Counted from the first letter of the stretch, positions 27,042 through 36,601 are shown. The stretch: DNA of 64,000 nucleotides from Anaerostipes faecalis (GCF_018982945.1 NZ_JABRXE010000001.1:546208-610207); one strand, 5' to 3'. A program made the numbers and translations. Notes: generated by a model not told the origin, from the letters alone.

Positions 27042-28277
27042 ATGAGCAAAATTACAATGATTCCATGTGTTGATATAACCAGACCGGTGGAGTCTGCAAA
27101 ACATTATAATCATACCGGAGCAGATGCTATTGCATATTATGATAAAGAAGTGTCCATTGACACTATCAAGGCAATCAAAGAAGTAATAGATGTACCGTTA
27201 TATGCAGGCGGCGGCATCAAAGATCTGGAGGATGTTAAAAAAGTTTTATATGCAGGCGCTGATAAAATCTGCCTTGGGGCTACAGTTCTTGTTGATAAAG
27301 ATATCGTAAAGAAAGCATCTGATCGTTTTGGAAAAAGTCAGGTTATTGTTTCCATGGATTTGGAACAGATGGATGCACCAGATGAATTTGCAAAAGAAAT
27401 GGAGCGCCTTGGGGCAGGAGAATTATTACTTTTAGCCAATCATGGGTATGATAAAACTGAAGAAGCAGTGAAAGCAGTTAAAAGTCAGGTGACTCTTCCT
27501 GTTATTGTAAGTGTGGCTTCTACAGATGATATTGTGGAAACATTGGAAGTGACAAATGCAGAAAGTATTTCTATTCATGATGCCGGCACATTTTCAGTCC
27601 TTGGTGTGAAAAAGGAATTACAGGCTCAGGGTGTTGATGTTCAGACTTTTGAAAGTCCGATTCCTTTTGAAGAATTTAAGCTAAACAGTGACGGAATGTT
27701 GACTGTAGTTACACAAGATTATAAAACAAACGAAGTTTTAATGGTTGCATATATGACAAAAGAGGCATTTGAGCAAACCATTGAAACTGGAGTTATGACA
27801 TATTACAGCAGAAGTCGTAAAGAATTATGGGTCAAAGGAGATACATCCGGTCATTATCAGTATGTAAAATCGCTAACTATAGATTGTGATAAGGATACGT
27901 TGCTGGCAAAAGTCAGACAGGTTGGAAATGCCTGTCATACAGGTAGTTATTCCTGTTTCTTTACAGATTTAATAAAGAAAGATTTTAAAGATGATAATCC
28001 AATGAATGTATTTCAGGATGTATATGATGTTATTATGGATCGCAAAGCTCATCCTAAGGAAGGATCATATACCAATTACCTCTTTGATAAAGGAATTGAT
28101 AAAATCCTTAAAAAAGTTGGAGAAGAATGTACAGAGATTGTTATTGCAGCTAAGAATCCGGACCCTGAAGAAATGAAATATGAAATTTCAGATTTCCTGT
28201 ATCATCTGATGGTTCTGATGGCAGAAAGAGGTATGACCTGGGAACAGGTAACCAATGAACTTATGGAAAGAAAATAA
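27042..28277 (+). CDS. hisIE: HisF-like domain fused to HisI and HisE
   Basis: 411 residues from the ATG at 27042 (ribosome binding site AAAGGAGC). Residues 1-200 are a short TIM barrel most like HisF: IPCVD (D11), [15 protein letters not shown] (D106). It lacks the loop after D11 that holds the catalytic Lys, and the second phosphate-binding SGG is replaced by SVAST, so it is probably not catalytic. Residues about 213-310 are HisI, phosphoribosyl-AMP cyclohydrolase ([16 protein letters not shown]). Residues about 322-411 are HisE, phosphoribosyl-ATP pyrophosphatase ([15 protein letters not shown]). No hisH, hisA, hisF or hisC is in the cluster. Confidence 0.88.
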   Translation: MSKITMIPCVDITRPVESAKHYNHTGADAIAYYDKEVSIDTIKAIKEVIDVPLYAGGGIKDLEDVKKVLYAGADKICLGATVLVDKDIVKKASDRFGKSQVIVSMDLEQMDAPDEFAKEMERLGAGELLLLANHGYDKTEEAVKAVKSQVTLPVIVSVASTDDIVETLEVTNAESISIHDAGTFSVLGVKKELQAQGVDVQTFESPIPFEEFKLNSDGMLTVVTQDYKTNEVLMVAYMTKEAFEQTIETGVMTYYSRSRKELWVKGDTSGHYQYVKSLTIDCDKDTLLAKVRQVGNACHTGSYSCFFTDLIKKDFKDDNPMNVFQDVYDVIMDRKAHPKEGSYTNYLFDKGIDKILKKVGEECTEIVIAAKNPDPEEMKYEISDFLYHLMVLMAERGMTWEQVTNELMERK

Positions 28278-28306
28278 TTGTCTTTCACTGTATGATTTGA
28301 TATAAT
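28278..28306 (+). promoter_or_regulatory. Promoter for a small membrane protein
   Basis: TTGTCT (28278-28283), exactly 17 bp, TATAAT (28301-28306). It starts at the last base of the his operon region and lies 27 nt before a 41-codon reading frame. Confidence 0.75.
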
Positions 28307-28333
28307 CATCTTTATAAGATAAGGAGGCATGAT

Positions 28334-28459
28334 ATGACAGCATTTTTATCAGAGCTAGTCTCATATGGAATAAAGTTTATTTTCCTTTTGGCAGTGTCTG
28401 TTGGGGGAGCATTCTTTGGCAGATATCTTGCGGCAAAGAAAAAGAGAAATAAAGCATAA
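28334..28459 (+). CDS. Small single-span membrane protein
   Basis: 41 residues: a short exposed N-terminus, one hydrophobic helix (about 12-33, IKFIFLLAVSVGGAFFG), and a basic tail (AAKKKRNKA), which predicts N-out/C-in topology. It has a near-consensus promoter and an AAGGAGG ribosome binding site (28321-28327), which argues that it is expressed. No family is recognised. It is alone, between the his operon and the alaS leader. Confidence 0.7.
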   Translation: MTAFLSELVSYGIKFIFLLAVSVGGAFFGRYLAAKKKRNKA

Positions 28460-28504
28460 CCTGTGACAGGCTTGAACTTATTTATTATTTCATTAGGAAA
28501 AACC

Positions 28505-28577
28505 TTGCTACGCTAAAGCGTAATAGTCCCTCATGATAGAGGATTACAGGGAGTTAACAGCGGACTTGTCCGCTTTG
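28505..28577 (+). repeat. Structured intergenic repeat, copy B
   Basis: About 73 bp related to copy A at 16815-16886. Three hairpins are possible: TACGC-taaa-GCGTA (28509-28522), CCTC-atgata-GAGG, and a perfect AGCGGAC-tt-GTCCGCT (28559-28574). Not coding. It is followed 15 nt later by a terminator hairpin. Confidence 0.7.
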
Positions 28578-28591
28578 TTCTGGAAATGGAA

Positions 28592-28620
28592 GAAGACCTT
28601 ATTTAAGGTTTTCTTTTATT
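28592..28620 (+). terminator. Terminator upstream of alaS
   Basis: A 9-bp stem GAAGACCTT / AAGGTTTTC (one G-T pair) with loop ATTT, followed by TTTTATT. It ends transcription of the small membrane protein and repeat B before alaS. No T-box sequence was found in this region. Confidence 0.7.
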
Positions 28621-28703
28621 TCGTAAAATGAATTCTTATGAACAGAAGAAAGCTATCACATGATGTCTGGAGATATAGAACTTAACATTAGGAGGACAAA
28701 TAA

Positions 28704-31343
28704 TTGAAAGCATACGGAGTGAATGAACTCAGAAAGATGTATCTTGAGTTTTTTGAGAGTAAAGATCATTTGGCATTGAAGAGTTTTTCTCTGGTACCAA
28801 AAAATGATAATAGTTTACTGTTGATCAATGCGGGAATGGCACCATTAAAACCATATTTTACAGGACAGGAAGTACCACCAAGAAAAAGAGTCACAACCTG
28901 TCAGAAGTGTATTCGTACCGGAGATATTGAAAATGTTGGAAAAACAGCAAGACATGGTACATTTTTTGAAATGCTTGGGAATTTCTCTTTTGGAGATTAT
29001 TTTAAACATGAAGCTATTGCCTGGTCATGGGAATTTTTAACAGAAGTAATCGGACTTGATCCGGATAGATTATATCCTTCTGTCTATCAGGATGATGATG
29101 AAGCATTTGAAATCTGGGAAAAAGAAATCGGGATTGCACCAGAGCGTATTTTCCGTTTTGGAAAAGAAGATAATTTCTGGGAACATGGAGCAGGACCTTG
29201 TGGACCATGTTCTGAAATTTATTATGACCGTGGAGAAAAATACGGATGTGGTAAACCTGATTGTACTGTAGGATGTGACTGTGACCGTTATATGGAAGTG
29301 TGGAATAACGTATTTACTCAGTTTGATAATGACGGACATAATAATTACACAGAATTGGAAAATAAGAATATTGATACAGGAATGGGTCTTGAACGTCTGG
29401 CGGTTGTGGTACAGGAAGTGGATTCTATTTTTGATGTAGATTCTATCAAAGCCATTCGTGATAAGATCTGTCAGGTGGCAGGAGTAGCCTATGGTGAAGA
29501 TTATGATACAGACGTGTCTGTACGTGTTATCACAGACCATATTCGTTCTGCAACTTTCATGCTTTCTGATGGAATTATGCCTTCCAATGAAGGACGTGGA
29601 TATGTGCTGCGCAGACTGATTCGTCGTGCAGCAAGACATGGCAGACTTCTTGGTATCAATCACTTATTCCTGACAGATATCAGTAAAGTAGTCATTCAGG
29701 AATCCAAAGATGGTTATCCGGAACTGGAAGAAAAAGCTGAATTTATCTTTAATCACCTATCTCAGGAAGAAAAACAGTTTAATAAGACAATCGACCAGGG
29801 ACTTTCTATTCTTGCAGATATGGAAAAATCTATGGAAGCAGAAGGAAAGAAAGAATTGCCTGGAAGTGATGCATTTAAATTGTATGATACCTATGGATTC
29901 CCGCTGGATTTAACAATTGAGATTCTTGAAGAAAAAGGATTTACAGTTGATCAGGATGGTTTTGAGAAAGAAATGCAGATTCAGAGAGAAACTGCCAGAA
30001 AAGCAAGAAAAGTTACCAATTATATGGGTGCAGATGTTACAGTTTATGAGCAGCTGGATCCTGCAATGACATCTATTTTCCTTGGATATGATGCATTAAC
30101 CTGTGATGGTACCATTACAGCTATGACAACTGATAAAGAAGTGGTAGAGGAATTATCAAAAGGTCAGGTAGGAACAATTGTTGCAGATCAGACAACTTTT
30201 TATGCTACCAGTGGTGGTCAGGAAGCAGACAAAGGTGTGATTTTAAGTGACAATGCATCTTTTGAAGTAGAAGATGTTATTAAACTTTCCGGTGGTAAAA
30301 TCGGACATGTGGGACATGTAGTTGAAGGAACCTTTAAAATGGGTGATAAGGTTGTATTCAATGTAGATGAAAAGAACCGTAAACTGGCACAAAAGAATCA
30401 CAGTGCAACTCATCTTCTTCAGAAAGCCTTACGTGAAGTTCTGGGAACTCATGTAGAACAGGCAGGTTCTTTAAATAATGCAAAGCATTTAAGATTTGAC
30501 TTTACACATTTTTCACCAATGACTGATGAAGAGATTAAAAAAGTAGAAGAAATCGTTAACAGTAAAATTGCAGAAAATCTCCCAGTTAGTACGAAGGTTA
30601 TGTCTATGGAAGATGCAAAGAAAACAGGTGCTATGGCACTGTTTGGTGAAAAATACGGAGATGAGGTAAGAGTTGTCTCTATGGGAGACTTTTCTGTAGA
30701 ACTTTGTGGTGGTACTCATGTAAGTAATACAGGTACAATTACAGCATTTAAGATTTTATCAGAAAGCGGAGTAGCATCCGGAGTACGTCGAATTGAAGCT
30801 ATTACAGATCAGGGCGTTTTTGATTATTATGATAAAATTGAAGAAGAGCTGAATATGGCAGCTACCATGTTAAAATCAACTCCTGCAGGATTAATGAAGA
30901 GAATTGAGACTTTACTTGCAGAAGTAAAAGAGTTAAAGAGTGAAAATGAATCTCTTAAGAGCAAACTTGCAAAAGATGCTTTAGGAGATGTTATGGATCA
31001 GGTAACAGAGGTCAATGGAGTAAAACTTCTTGCAACAGCGGTAGAAGATGTAGATATGAATGGACTTCGGGAACTGGGAGATAACCTGAAAGAAAAACTG
31101 GGTGATGGAGTCATTGTTCTGGCGTCATCTAAAGGTGGCAAAGTATTCCTTGTTGCAATGGTGACAGATGGAGCACAGAAGGCAGGTGCTCATGCAGGAA
31201 ATCTGATTAAAGAAATTGCAGGATGTGTTGGCGGAGGCGGCGGAGGTCGTCCTAATATGGCACAGGCAGGAGGAAAAAATCCAGCAGGAATTCAGGATGC
31301 TGTGGCAAAAGTAAAAGAAGTTTTAGAAAGTCAAATTTCCTAG
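28704..31343 (+). CDS. alaS: Alanyl-tRNA synthetase
   Basis: 879-residue class II synthetase with TTG start, fixed by AGGAGG at 28690-28695. The catalytic core is N-terminal (LINAGMAPLKPYF; TARHGTFFEMLGNFSFGDYF), the editing domain has the zinc motifs NHSATHLL and CGGTHV, and a C-terminal C-Ala domain follows with a glycine-rich GGGGGGRPNMAQAGG. It charges tRNA-Ala and clears mischarged Ser/Gly. No leader-type regulation is evident apart from the upstream terminator. Confidence 0.98.
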   Translation: MKAYGVNELRKMYLEFFESKDHLALKSFSLVPKNDNSLLLINAGMAPLKPYFTGQEVPPRKRVTTCQKCIRTGDIENVGKTARHGTFFEMLGNFSFGDYFKHEAIAWSWEFLTEVIGLDPDRLYPSVYQDDDEAFEIWEKEIGIAPERIFRFGKEDNFWEHGAGPCGPCSEIYYDRGEKYGCGKPDCTVGCDCDRYMEVWNNVFTQFDNDGHNNYTELENKNIDTGMGLERLAVVVQEVDSIFDVDSIKAIRDKICQVAGVAYGEDYDTDVSVRVITDHIRSATFMLSDGIMPSNEGRGYVLRRLIRRAARHGRLLGINHLFLTDISKVVIQESKDGYPELEEKAEFIFNHLSQEEKQFNKTIDQGLSILADMEKSMEAEGKKELPGSDAFKLYDTYGFPLDLTIEILEEKGFTVDQDGFEKEMQIQRETARKARKVTNYMGADVTVYEQLDPAMTSIFLGYDALTCDGTITAMTTDKEVVEELSKGQVGTIVADQTTFYATSGGQEADKGVILSDNASFEVEDVIKLSGGKIGHVGHVVEGTFKMGDKVVFNVDEKNRKLAQKNHSATHLLQKALREVLGTHVEQAGSLNNAKHLRFDFTHFSPMTDEEIKKVEEIVNSKIAENLPVSTKVMSMEDAKKTGAMALFGEKYGDEVRVVSMGDFSVELCGGTHVSNTGTITAFKILSESGVASGVRRIEAITDQGVFDYYDKIEEELNMAATMLKSTPAGLMKRIETLLAEVKELKSENESLKSKLAKDALGDVMDQVTEVNGVKLLATAVEDVDMNGLRELGDNLKEKLGDGVIVLASSKGGKVFLVAMVTDGAQKAGAHAGNLIKEIAGCVGGGGGGRPNMAQAGGKNPAGIQDAVAKVKEVLESQIS

Positions 31344-31371
31344 TTGACGAAATGCAAAAATATGGTATAAT
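31344..31371 (+). promoter_or_regulatory. rpsU promoter
   Basis: TTGACG (31344-31349), 16-bp spacer, TATAAT (31366-31371), directly after the alaS stop. The leader contains CAGTC...GACTG (31400-31404 with 31421-31425), just before the ribosome binding site GGAGGGGAGG. Confidence 0.8.
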
Positions 31372-31446
31372 AGTCTAGTGCAAGAAAATAATACCCAAAC
31401 AGTCCTATGCACAAGTACAAGACTGGAGGGGAGGTCAGGAATAAGA

Positions 31447-31623
31447 ATGTCTAACGTAATCGTTAAAGAAAATGAATCTTTAGATAGCGCTCTTCGCAGA
31501 TTTAAGAGAAACTGTGCTAAAGCAGGAATTCAGCAGGAAATCCGCAAAAGAGAACATTACGAAAAGCCAAGTGTAAGACGTAAGAAAAAGTCTGAAGCTG
31601 CTCGTAAGAGAAAATCTAAATAA
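31447..31623 (+). CDS. rpsU: 30S ribosomal protein S21
   Basis: 58-residue basic protein ([21 protein letters not shown]-terminal [15 protein letters not shown]), full length for bS21. The start at 31447 is preferred over an upstream in-frame TTG-like extension because it matches the family N-terminus. It has its own strong promoter and is followed by a terminator and the yqfC-yqfD sporulation pair. Confidence 0.97.
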   Translation: MSNVIVKENESLDSALRRFKRNCAKAGIQQEIRKREHYEKPSVRRKKKSEAARKRKSK

Positions 31624-31635
31624 TGAATGGATGAT

Positions 31636-31677
31636 AAAGCATCATTTACTGTAATAGGTATATGATGCTTTTTTTCT
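31636..31677 (+). terminator. Terminator after rpsU
   Basis: A 10-bp perfect stem (AAAGCATCAT / ATGATGCTTT) with a 16-nt loop and a run of T residues. Confidence 0.8.
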
Positions 31678-31713
31678 GCATATATTTAACCAAATGCCGC
31701 AGGAGAAGATTTT

Positions 31714-31980
31714 ATGAGAAAAAAAACCAAAGAAGCTATTGTTCAAGGTCTTTCCCTGCCAAGAGATGTGATATTTGGAGATTTTATTATAACAGTTACA
31801 GGAAATAGAGAAATTTTTGTTGAAAATTATAAGGGGATATTAGCATATGAAGATGACCAGATTATGGTTCAGGGAAATCATGTGGCTCTTCGTATTTATG
31901 GAAAAGAACTTGTCATTGATTATTATTCACAGAATGGAATGAAAATTACTGGTAGAATTGAACGATTGGAATATGTGTAA
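31714..31980 (+). CDS. yqfC: Sporulation protein YqfC
   Basis: 88-residue YabP/YqfC-family protein (LPRDVIFGDFIITVTGNREIFVENYKGI in parts: LPRDVIFGDF, VENYKGILAYED), expressed under sigma E in Bacillus. A possible sigma E promoter is GTATAT (31658-31663) with CATATATT (31679-31686), 15-bp spacer, inside the rpsU terminator region. It is followed by yqfD after 13 nt, the conserved pairing. Confidence 0.88.
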   Translation: MRKKTKEAIVQGLSLPRDVIFGDFIITVTGNREIFVENYKGILAYEDDQIMVQGNHVALRIYGKELVIDYYSQNGMKITGRIERLEYV

Positions 31981-31993
31981 AGGGAGAAAATAA

Positions 31994-33229
31994 TTGGAAA
32001 AGATTTTACACTTTTTGTTTGGATGTCTTTATTATGAAATATCAGGACAGAATGTAGAAAGATTTCTAAATCTTTGTGCAAAAAATGATATTGTTTTATG
32101 GGATTTAAAGCCAGATGAAAAAGGGTATTGCTTTTATGTTCGGAAAAGTGCCAGTTCTTCAGTTCAGAATCTGGCTCAAAAGACACATACTGTTTTGAAA
32201 AATTGTGGGGGAACTGGACTCCCTTTTTTTTTACTGGAACACAGAAAGCGTAAAGCATTCTTTTTTTCAGTATCAATGGGGTTGTTTTTGATTTTTCTGT
32301 TAAGTCAGTTTATATGGGAGATTACTGTTTCAGGAAGTGAAATTTATTCAGAAAATGATATTTTAAAATATGTAACATCCAATTACTATAAACCCGGAAC
32401 TTACAAAAAGAAAATAGATTGTAATCAGCTGGAAGATCGTTTAAGAGAAGATTATGAGGATATAGCCTGGGTGTCATGCTCTCTTCAGGGAACACAACTT
32501 CATATTGAAATAAAAGAAACTTTGGATCGAAAAACAAAACAAAACTCTAAAAAGCCATGTGATATTGTGGCAAACAAAGATGGAATTATTACTAAATTGT
32601 CAGTGAAAAGCGGGACACCACTGGTATCAGCAGGCGATCGAATAAAAAAAGGGACCACATTGATTTCTGGATTAATCTATTATTATAGTGATGATTTTCA
32701 GGTTACAGAAACTGATAAAATTACAGCGGATGGAGAAATCTACATGAAAACCAGAGAAGCATATAAAGAAACCATTCCAGAAGATTATTATGAAAAGAAA
32801 ATTGTAAAGACTAAACATTATATAAAAAGTATTTATATGGGATCATACCATTTAAATTTTCCTAAAAAGAAAAAGGATATTCATACAAATATTATAGAAA
32901 AAAGATATCCACTAAAAATTGGGAGTTCTTTTTATCTCCCGGCAGGATTTTATCTTCAAACGATGCAATCATATCAGTCAGTGATGAAAAAAAATAGCAA
33001 AAAGCAGGCTGAAATGAAACTAAAAAGCAGGTTGAATGTTTTTTTGAAGAAAAAAGAAAATATGGGTATCAAAATTCTTCATCAGGAGATTTGTTATAAG
33101 AAAAAAGGAAATGGATATACAGCAGAAGGATATATTATTCAGGAAGAAAAAGTCGGGAAAATCAGGAATATTAAGGCTTTAACGAAGAAGCAGGAAGAAA
33201 AGATCATGCCTACCACTGCATCCCAGTAG
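31994..33229 (+). CDS. yqfD: Sporulation protein YqfD
   Basis: 411-residue protein of the YqfD family with TTG start behind AGGGAGAA. It has one membrane segment at about residues 88-108 (FFFSVSMGLFLIFLLSQFIW), a cytoplasmic N-terminal part and a long extracytoplasmic part with FtsQ/POTRA-like beginning (GSEIYSENDILKYV). It pairs with YqfC in sporulation; molecular function is unknown. The C-terminal half is rich in Lys. Confidence 0.9.
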   Translation: MEKILHFLFGCLYYEISGQNVERFLNLCAKNDIVLWDLKPDEKGYCFYVRKSASSSVQNLAQKTHTVLKNCGGTGLPFFLLEHRKRKAFFFSVSMGLFLIFLLSQFIWEITVSGSEIYSENDILKYVTSNYYKPGTYKKKIDCNQLEDRLREDYEDIAWVSCSLQGTQLHIEIKETLDRKTKQNSKKPCDIVANKDGIITKLSVKSGTPLVSAGDRIKKGTTLISGLIYYYSDDFQVTETDKITADGEIYMKTREAYKETIPEDYYEKKIVKTKHYIKSIYMGSYHLNFPKKKKDIHTNIIEKRYPLKIGSSFYLPAGFYLQTMQSYQSVMKKNSKKQAEMKLKSRLNVFLKKKENMGIKILHQEICYKKKGNGYTAEGYIIQEEKVGKIRNIKALTKKQEEKIMPTTASQ

Positions 33230-33258
33230 TTGAAAAACTTTGATGCTAATGGTAAAAT
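33230..33258 (+). promoter_or_regulatory. phoH operon promoter
   Basis: TTGAAA (33230-33235), 17-bp spacer, TAAAAT (33253-33258), 33 nt before phoH. Confidence 0.65.
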
Positions 33259-33290
33259 ACCATAAGAATATAGGGAAAGGAGCAGCATGA

Positions 33291-34295
33291 ATGAATCCTA
33301 TAGAGATAGAAATGAATTTTCCTGCAGAACACGGCGGAAATGTGTTTGGGCAGTTTGACGTATACATGAAAAAAATAGAAAAAACACTACACGTCAGTCT
33401 GATTCTTAGAGGTGATAAACTTAAATGTATCGGAAGTCAGCAGGCAGTAAACCACGCTGTTTCAGTGATTGAAGAGCTATTGGAGCTGTCCAGGAGAGGA
33501 AATGCTATCACAGAACAAAATGTTAATTATGCATTATCTTTATCTATGGATGATCAGCCTGCACATCTAATTGAACTTGATAAGGACGTAATCTGTCATA
33601 CAATTCAGGGAAAGGCGGTAAAGCCAAAAACTCTGGGGCAAAAGAAGTATGTGGAGCAGATAAAAGATAAAATGATTACTTTTGGAGTAGGTCCTGCCGG
33701 AACAGGAAAAACATATCTTGCAATGGCAATGGCAATTACAGCTTTTAAAAATGATGAAGTGAATAGAATTATTCTTACAAGGCCAGCCATTGAAGCAGGA
33801 GAAAAATTAGGATTTCTTCCTGGTGATCTTCAAAGCAAAGTTGACCCATATCTTCGGCCTCTATATGATGCATTATATGAGATTCTGGGTGCAGATGCAT
33901 TTATGAAAAATATGGAAAAGGGATTAATCGAGGTGGCACCTTTAGCCTATATGAGAGGACGTACACTGGATAATGCTTATATTATTTTGGATGAAGCACA
34001 GAATACAACTCCGGCTCAGATGAAGATGTTCCTCACAAGAATTGGTTTCGGATCCAAGGCTATCATAACAGGAGATATGACCCAGAAAGATCTGCCATTT
34101 GACAGTATTTCAGGTTTAGAGGAAGCGCTTCAGGTATTGGGAAAAGTAAAAGATATAGGAATTTCTCACTTAACCAATAAAGATGTCGTACGTCATCCGC
34201 TGGTACAGCAGATTGTTGCTGCCTATGATAAATATGAGGAAGCAAAAGAATCACGAAAAAATAAAAGTAGTCGGAAGAAAACAAAAGACAGGTAG
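33291..34295 (+). CDS. phoH: PhoH-like ATPase
   Basis: 334-residue PhoH family NTPase. An N-terminal KH-like region (about 15-75) is followed by the ATPase domain: FGVGPAGTGKTYLAMAMA (Walker A), ARPAIEAGEKLGFLPGD-like RPAIEAGEKLGFLPGDL and YIILDEAQNTTPAQMK (Walker B). It is linked to RNA metabolism and is a constant neighbour of ybeY. The gap to ybeY is 3 nt. Confidence 0.95.
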   Translation: MNPIEIEMNFPAEHGGNVFGQFDVYMKKIEKTLHVSLILRGDKLKCIGSQQAVNHAVSVIEELLELSRRGNAITEQNVNYALSLSMDDQPAHLIELDKDVICHTIQGKAVKPKTLGQKKYVEQIKDKMITFGVGPAGTGKTYLAMAMAITAFKNDEVNRIILTRPAIEAGEKLGFLPGDLQSKVDPYLRPLYDALYEILGADAFMKNMEKGLIEVAPLAYMRGRTLDNAYIILDEAQNTTPAQMKMFLTRIGFGSKAIITGDMTQKDLPFDSISGLEEALQVLGKVKDIGISHLTNKDVVRHPLVQQIVAAYDKYEEAKESRKNKSSRKKTKDR

Positions 34296-34298
34296 ATT

Positions 34299-34811
34299 AT
34301 GAGTATAATATTAGAAAATGAATATCAGGGTAAAATTGATATTCCTTATGAAAAAATTGCACATGAAGTAATTGAGGCAGCTATAGATTATGTTGAATGT
34401 CCTTATGAATGTGAAGTTAATGTATTATTAGTTGATAATGATACCATTCATCAGATCAATAAAGAACAAAGAGAAATTGACAGACCGACAGATGTATTAT
34501 CATTTCCGATGGCAGATTATCCGGCACCGGGGGACTTTTCAGAAATTGAAGAAGATGATATGCTGTTTCATCCCGAAACCGGGGAGTTTCTTCTTGGAGA
34601 TATTGTGATATCAATGGATAAAGTATGGGAGCAGGCAGATGCATACGGTCACAGTAGAGAAAGAGAATATGCTTTTCTGATTGCCCACAGTATGCTGCAT
34701 TTGTTTGGATATGACCATATGGAAGAAGATGAACGAAAAGAGATGGAGGAAAAGCAGGAAGAAATTCTTGTAAAAACCCGATATACAAGAGATGAAAGAG
34801 GTTTAGTATGA
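34299..34811 (+). CDS. ybeY: Endoribonuclease YbeY
   Basis: 170-residue zinc-dependent RNase needed for 16S rRNA 3' maturation and ribosome quality control. The signature HSMLHLFGYDH near the C-terminus holds the three zinc-binding His, and DVLSFPM and GDIVIS are conserved. It overlaps the following flippase gene by 4 nt (ATGA). Confidence 0.96.
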   Translation: MSIILENEYQGKIDIPYEKIAHEVIEAAIDYVECPYECEVNVLLVDNDTIHQINKEQREIDRPTDVLSFPMADYPAPGDFSEIEEDDMLFHPETGEFLLGDIVISMDKVWEQADAYGHSREREYAFLIAHSMLHLFGYDHMEEDERKEMEEKQEEILVKTRYTRDERGLV

Positions 34812-36454
34812 GTAAGAGCAGAAAAAATTCATTTTTAGTCCAGGGAATGATTTTAGCAGGAGCATCCATAGTTTGCCGTATCATTGGATTATTATATCGC
34901 AGCCCTCTGTTTAGCATTATTGGCGAAGAGGGAATGGGATATTATAGCTTTGCTTATAATATTTATAATATTATCCTGCTGATTGCATCTTTTAGTATTC
35001 CGCTGGCTGTATCAAAAGCAATTGCTGCAAGATTAGCCAAGCGTGAATATATTAATGCACAACGTATTTTTCGCGGAGCTTTGATTTATGCGGTTATAGT
35101 AGGTGGTGCTGCCTCTTTGATAGCGTATTTTGGAGCACCTTATTTTGTAGGACACCAGAAGGGAGCACAGCTGGCACTGCAAACCATATCACCGACCATA
35201 TTCTTTTCTGGAATTCTTGGCGTATTTCGCGGATACTTCCAAGGACATAATACTATGGTTCCTACTTCGATTTCGCAGATCATTGAGCAGATTTTAAATG
35301 CTATTTTCAGTATTTTAATGGCTTATGTATTAATTTTACCATATCTGCCATCAAAAGAAATTACCTATCAGATTGCCAGACATGGTGCTGCCGGAAGTGC
35401 CATTGGTACCGAAGTAGGGGTTTTAACAGGACTTGTATTCTGCGTGATTGTGTACAAGCTATATCAGCCGAAAATCAAAATACAGATGCGTCATGATCGG
35501 ACAAAATATGTAGAATCTTATGGAAATGTACTAAAAATTCTACTGCTGACCATTACACCTGTTATTTTTAGCACTGCCATTTATAATTGCAGTGCAACCA
35601 TAGACCAGACCATTTTTAGTAATATTATGGCAGGAAAAGGTATGGTGCCCAAAACAGTTTCTTCTGTATACGGTATTTTTGCAGGGCAGTACAATGTATT
35701 GATCAATGTTCCTGTAGCTATGGCTTCCGCTTTATCCAATGCCATTGTTCCAAATGTGTCTGGTGCATATGCTTTGGGAAAAACCGATAAAATGAATGAT
35801 AGCATTCAGATGGCAATTAAAGTTACTATGATGATAGCTATTCCATGTGCTGTCGGGCTTGGAGTTTTAAATGGACCAATCAATGGACTGCTTTTTGGTG
35901 CAAAATACGGAAAAGGACTTGGTGCAAATATGTTAAGAGTAGGGGCTGTATCTGTTATCTTCTATTGCTTATCGACCCTCACCAATGGAATTCTTCAAGG
36001 TATGGGAAAAATGAAAGTTCCAGTAAGACATGCGGCAATATCAGTTGTTGTGAATATTGTTGTTTTGTGGGCGCTATTAAGTTTTACAAACTGCAAAACT
36101 TATGGATTGGTATTTGCAACAATGGCATTTTCTTTTGTAATGTGCATTTTAAATGCATTGTCCATTAAAAAATATACAGGTTTTAAACAGGAATTTTCTA
36201 AAACCTTTATTAAACCGGGAATTGGTGCAATTATAATGGGGGTTGTAGTTGGTATCGTTCGTTTTGTACTAATGAAAGTTCTTCCATTTGGACGTCTGGG
36301 CTTTGCGGTTTGTCTGGTAATTGCAATTCCGGTGGGAGTCATTGTATACTTTGCTGCAATCATTGGAATGAAAGTATTTACGGAAGAAGAACTACGTAAT
36401 GTGCCAAAAGGACATTTGATTATTAAATTTGCAAAAAAACTAAAATTATTATAA
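34808..36454 (+). CDS. spoVB: SpoVB-like MOP-family flippase
   Basis: 548-residue polytopic protein of the MOP (MATE/MurJ/polysaccharide exporter) superfamily with about 14 membrane segments. The start (SFLVQGMILAGASIVCRIIGLLYR) and GIFRGYFQG-like GVFRGYFQGHNTM segment match SpoVB and related lipid II or polysaccharide flippases. In Bacillus SpoVB is needed for spore cortex. The symbol is by similarity; a role as the main lipid II flippase cannot be excluded. It is coupled to ybeY. Confidence 0.82.
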   Translation: MSKSRKNSFLVQGMILAGASIVCRIIGLLYRSPLFSIIGEEGMGYYSFAYNIYNIILLIASFSIPLAVSKAIAARLAKREYINAQRIFRGALIYAVIVGGAASLIAYFGAPYFVGHQKGAQLALQTISPTIFFSGILGVFRGYFQGHNTMVPTSISQIIEQILNAIFSILMAYVLILPYLPSKEITYQIARHGAAGSAIGTEVGVLTGLVFCVIVYKLYQPKIKIQMRHDRTKYVESYGNVLKILLLTITPVIFSTAIYNCSATIDQTIFSNIMAGKGMVPKTVSSVYGIFAGQYNVLINVPVAMASALSNAIVPNVSGAYALGKTDKMNDSIQMAIKVTMMIAIPCAVGLGVLNGPINGLLFGAKYGKGLGANMLRVGAVSVIFYCLSTLTNGILQGMGKMKVPVRHAAISVVVNIVVLWALLSFTNCKTYGLVFATMAFSFVMCILNALSIKKYTGFKQEFSKTFIKPGIGAIIMGVVVGIVRFVLMKVLPFGRLGFAVCLVIAIPVGVIVYFAAIIGMKVFTEEELRNVPKGHLIIKFAKKLKLL

Positions 36455-36601
36455 AGGAAATAAAACACGTTTCTAAATTGTAATATTCAGAAAAACGTAA
36501 GATTTATTACAATAAATAGTATGTTTTCCCAGATAAAATGGTATTACTAGATAAGGAAAAATAATTGCCAGGACGTTAGATGATGTCCGAAGGGGGATAG
36601 T

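Noticed and set aside
28460-28703. T-box riboswitch upstream of alaS
   Set aside because: No T-box core, antiterminator sequence or specifier loop could be found, only repeat B and a simple terminator.
31378-31446. N-terminal extension of S21
   Set aside because: The frame is open, but the family N-terminus begins at 31447 behind a strong ribosome binding site and the upstream part is the leader of a promoter at 31344.
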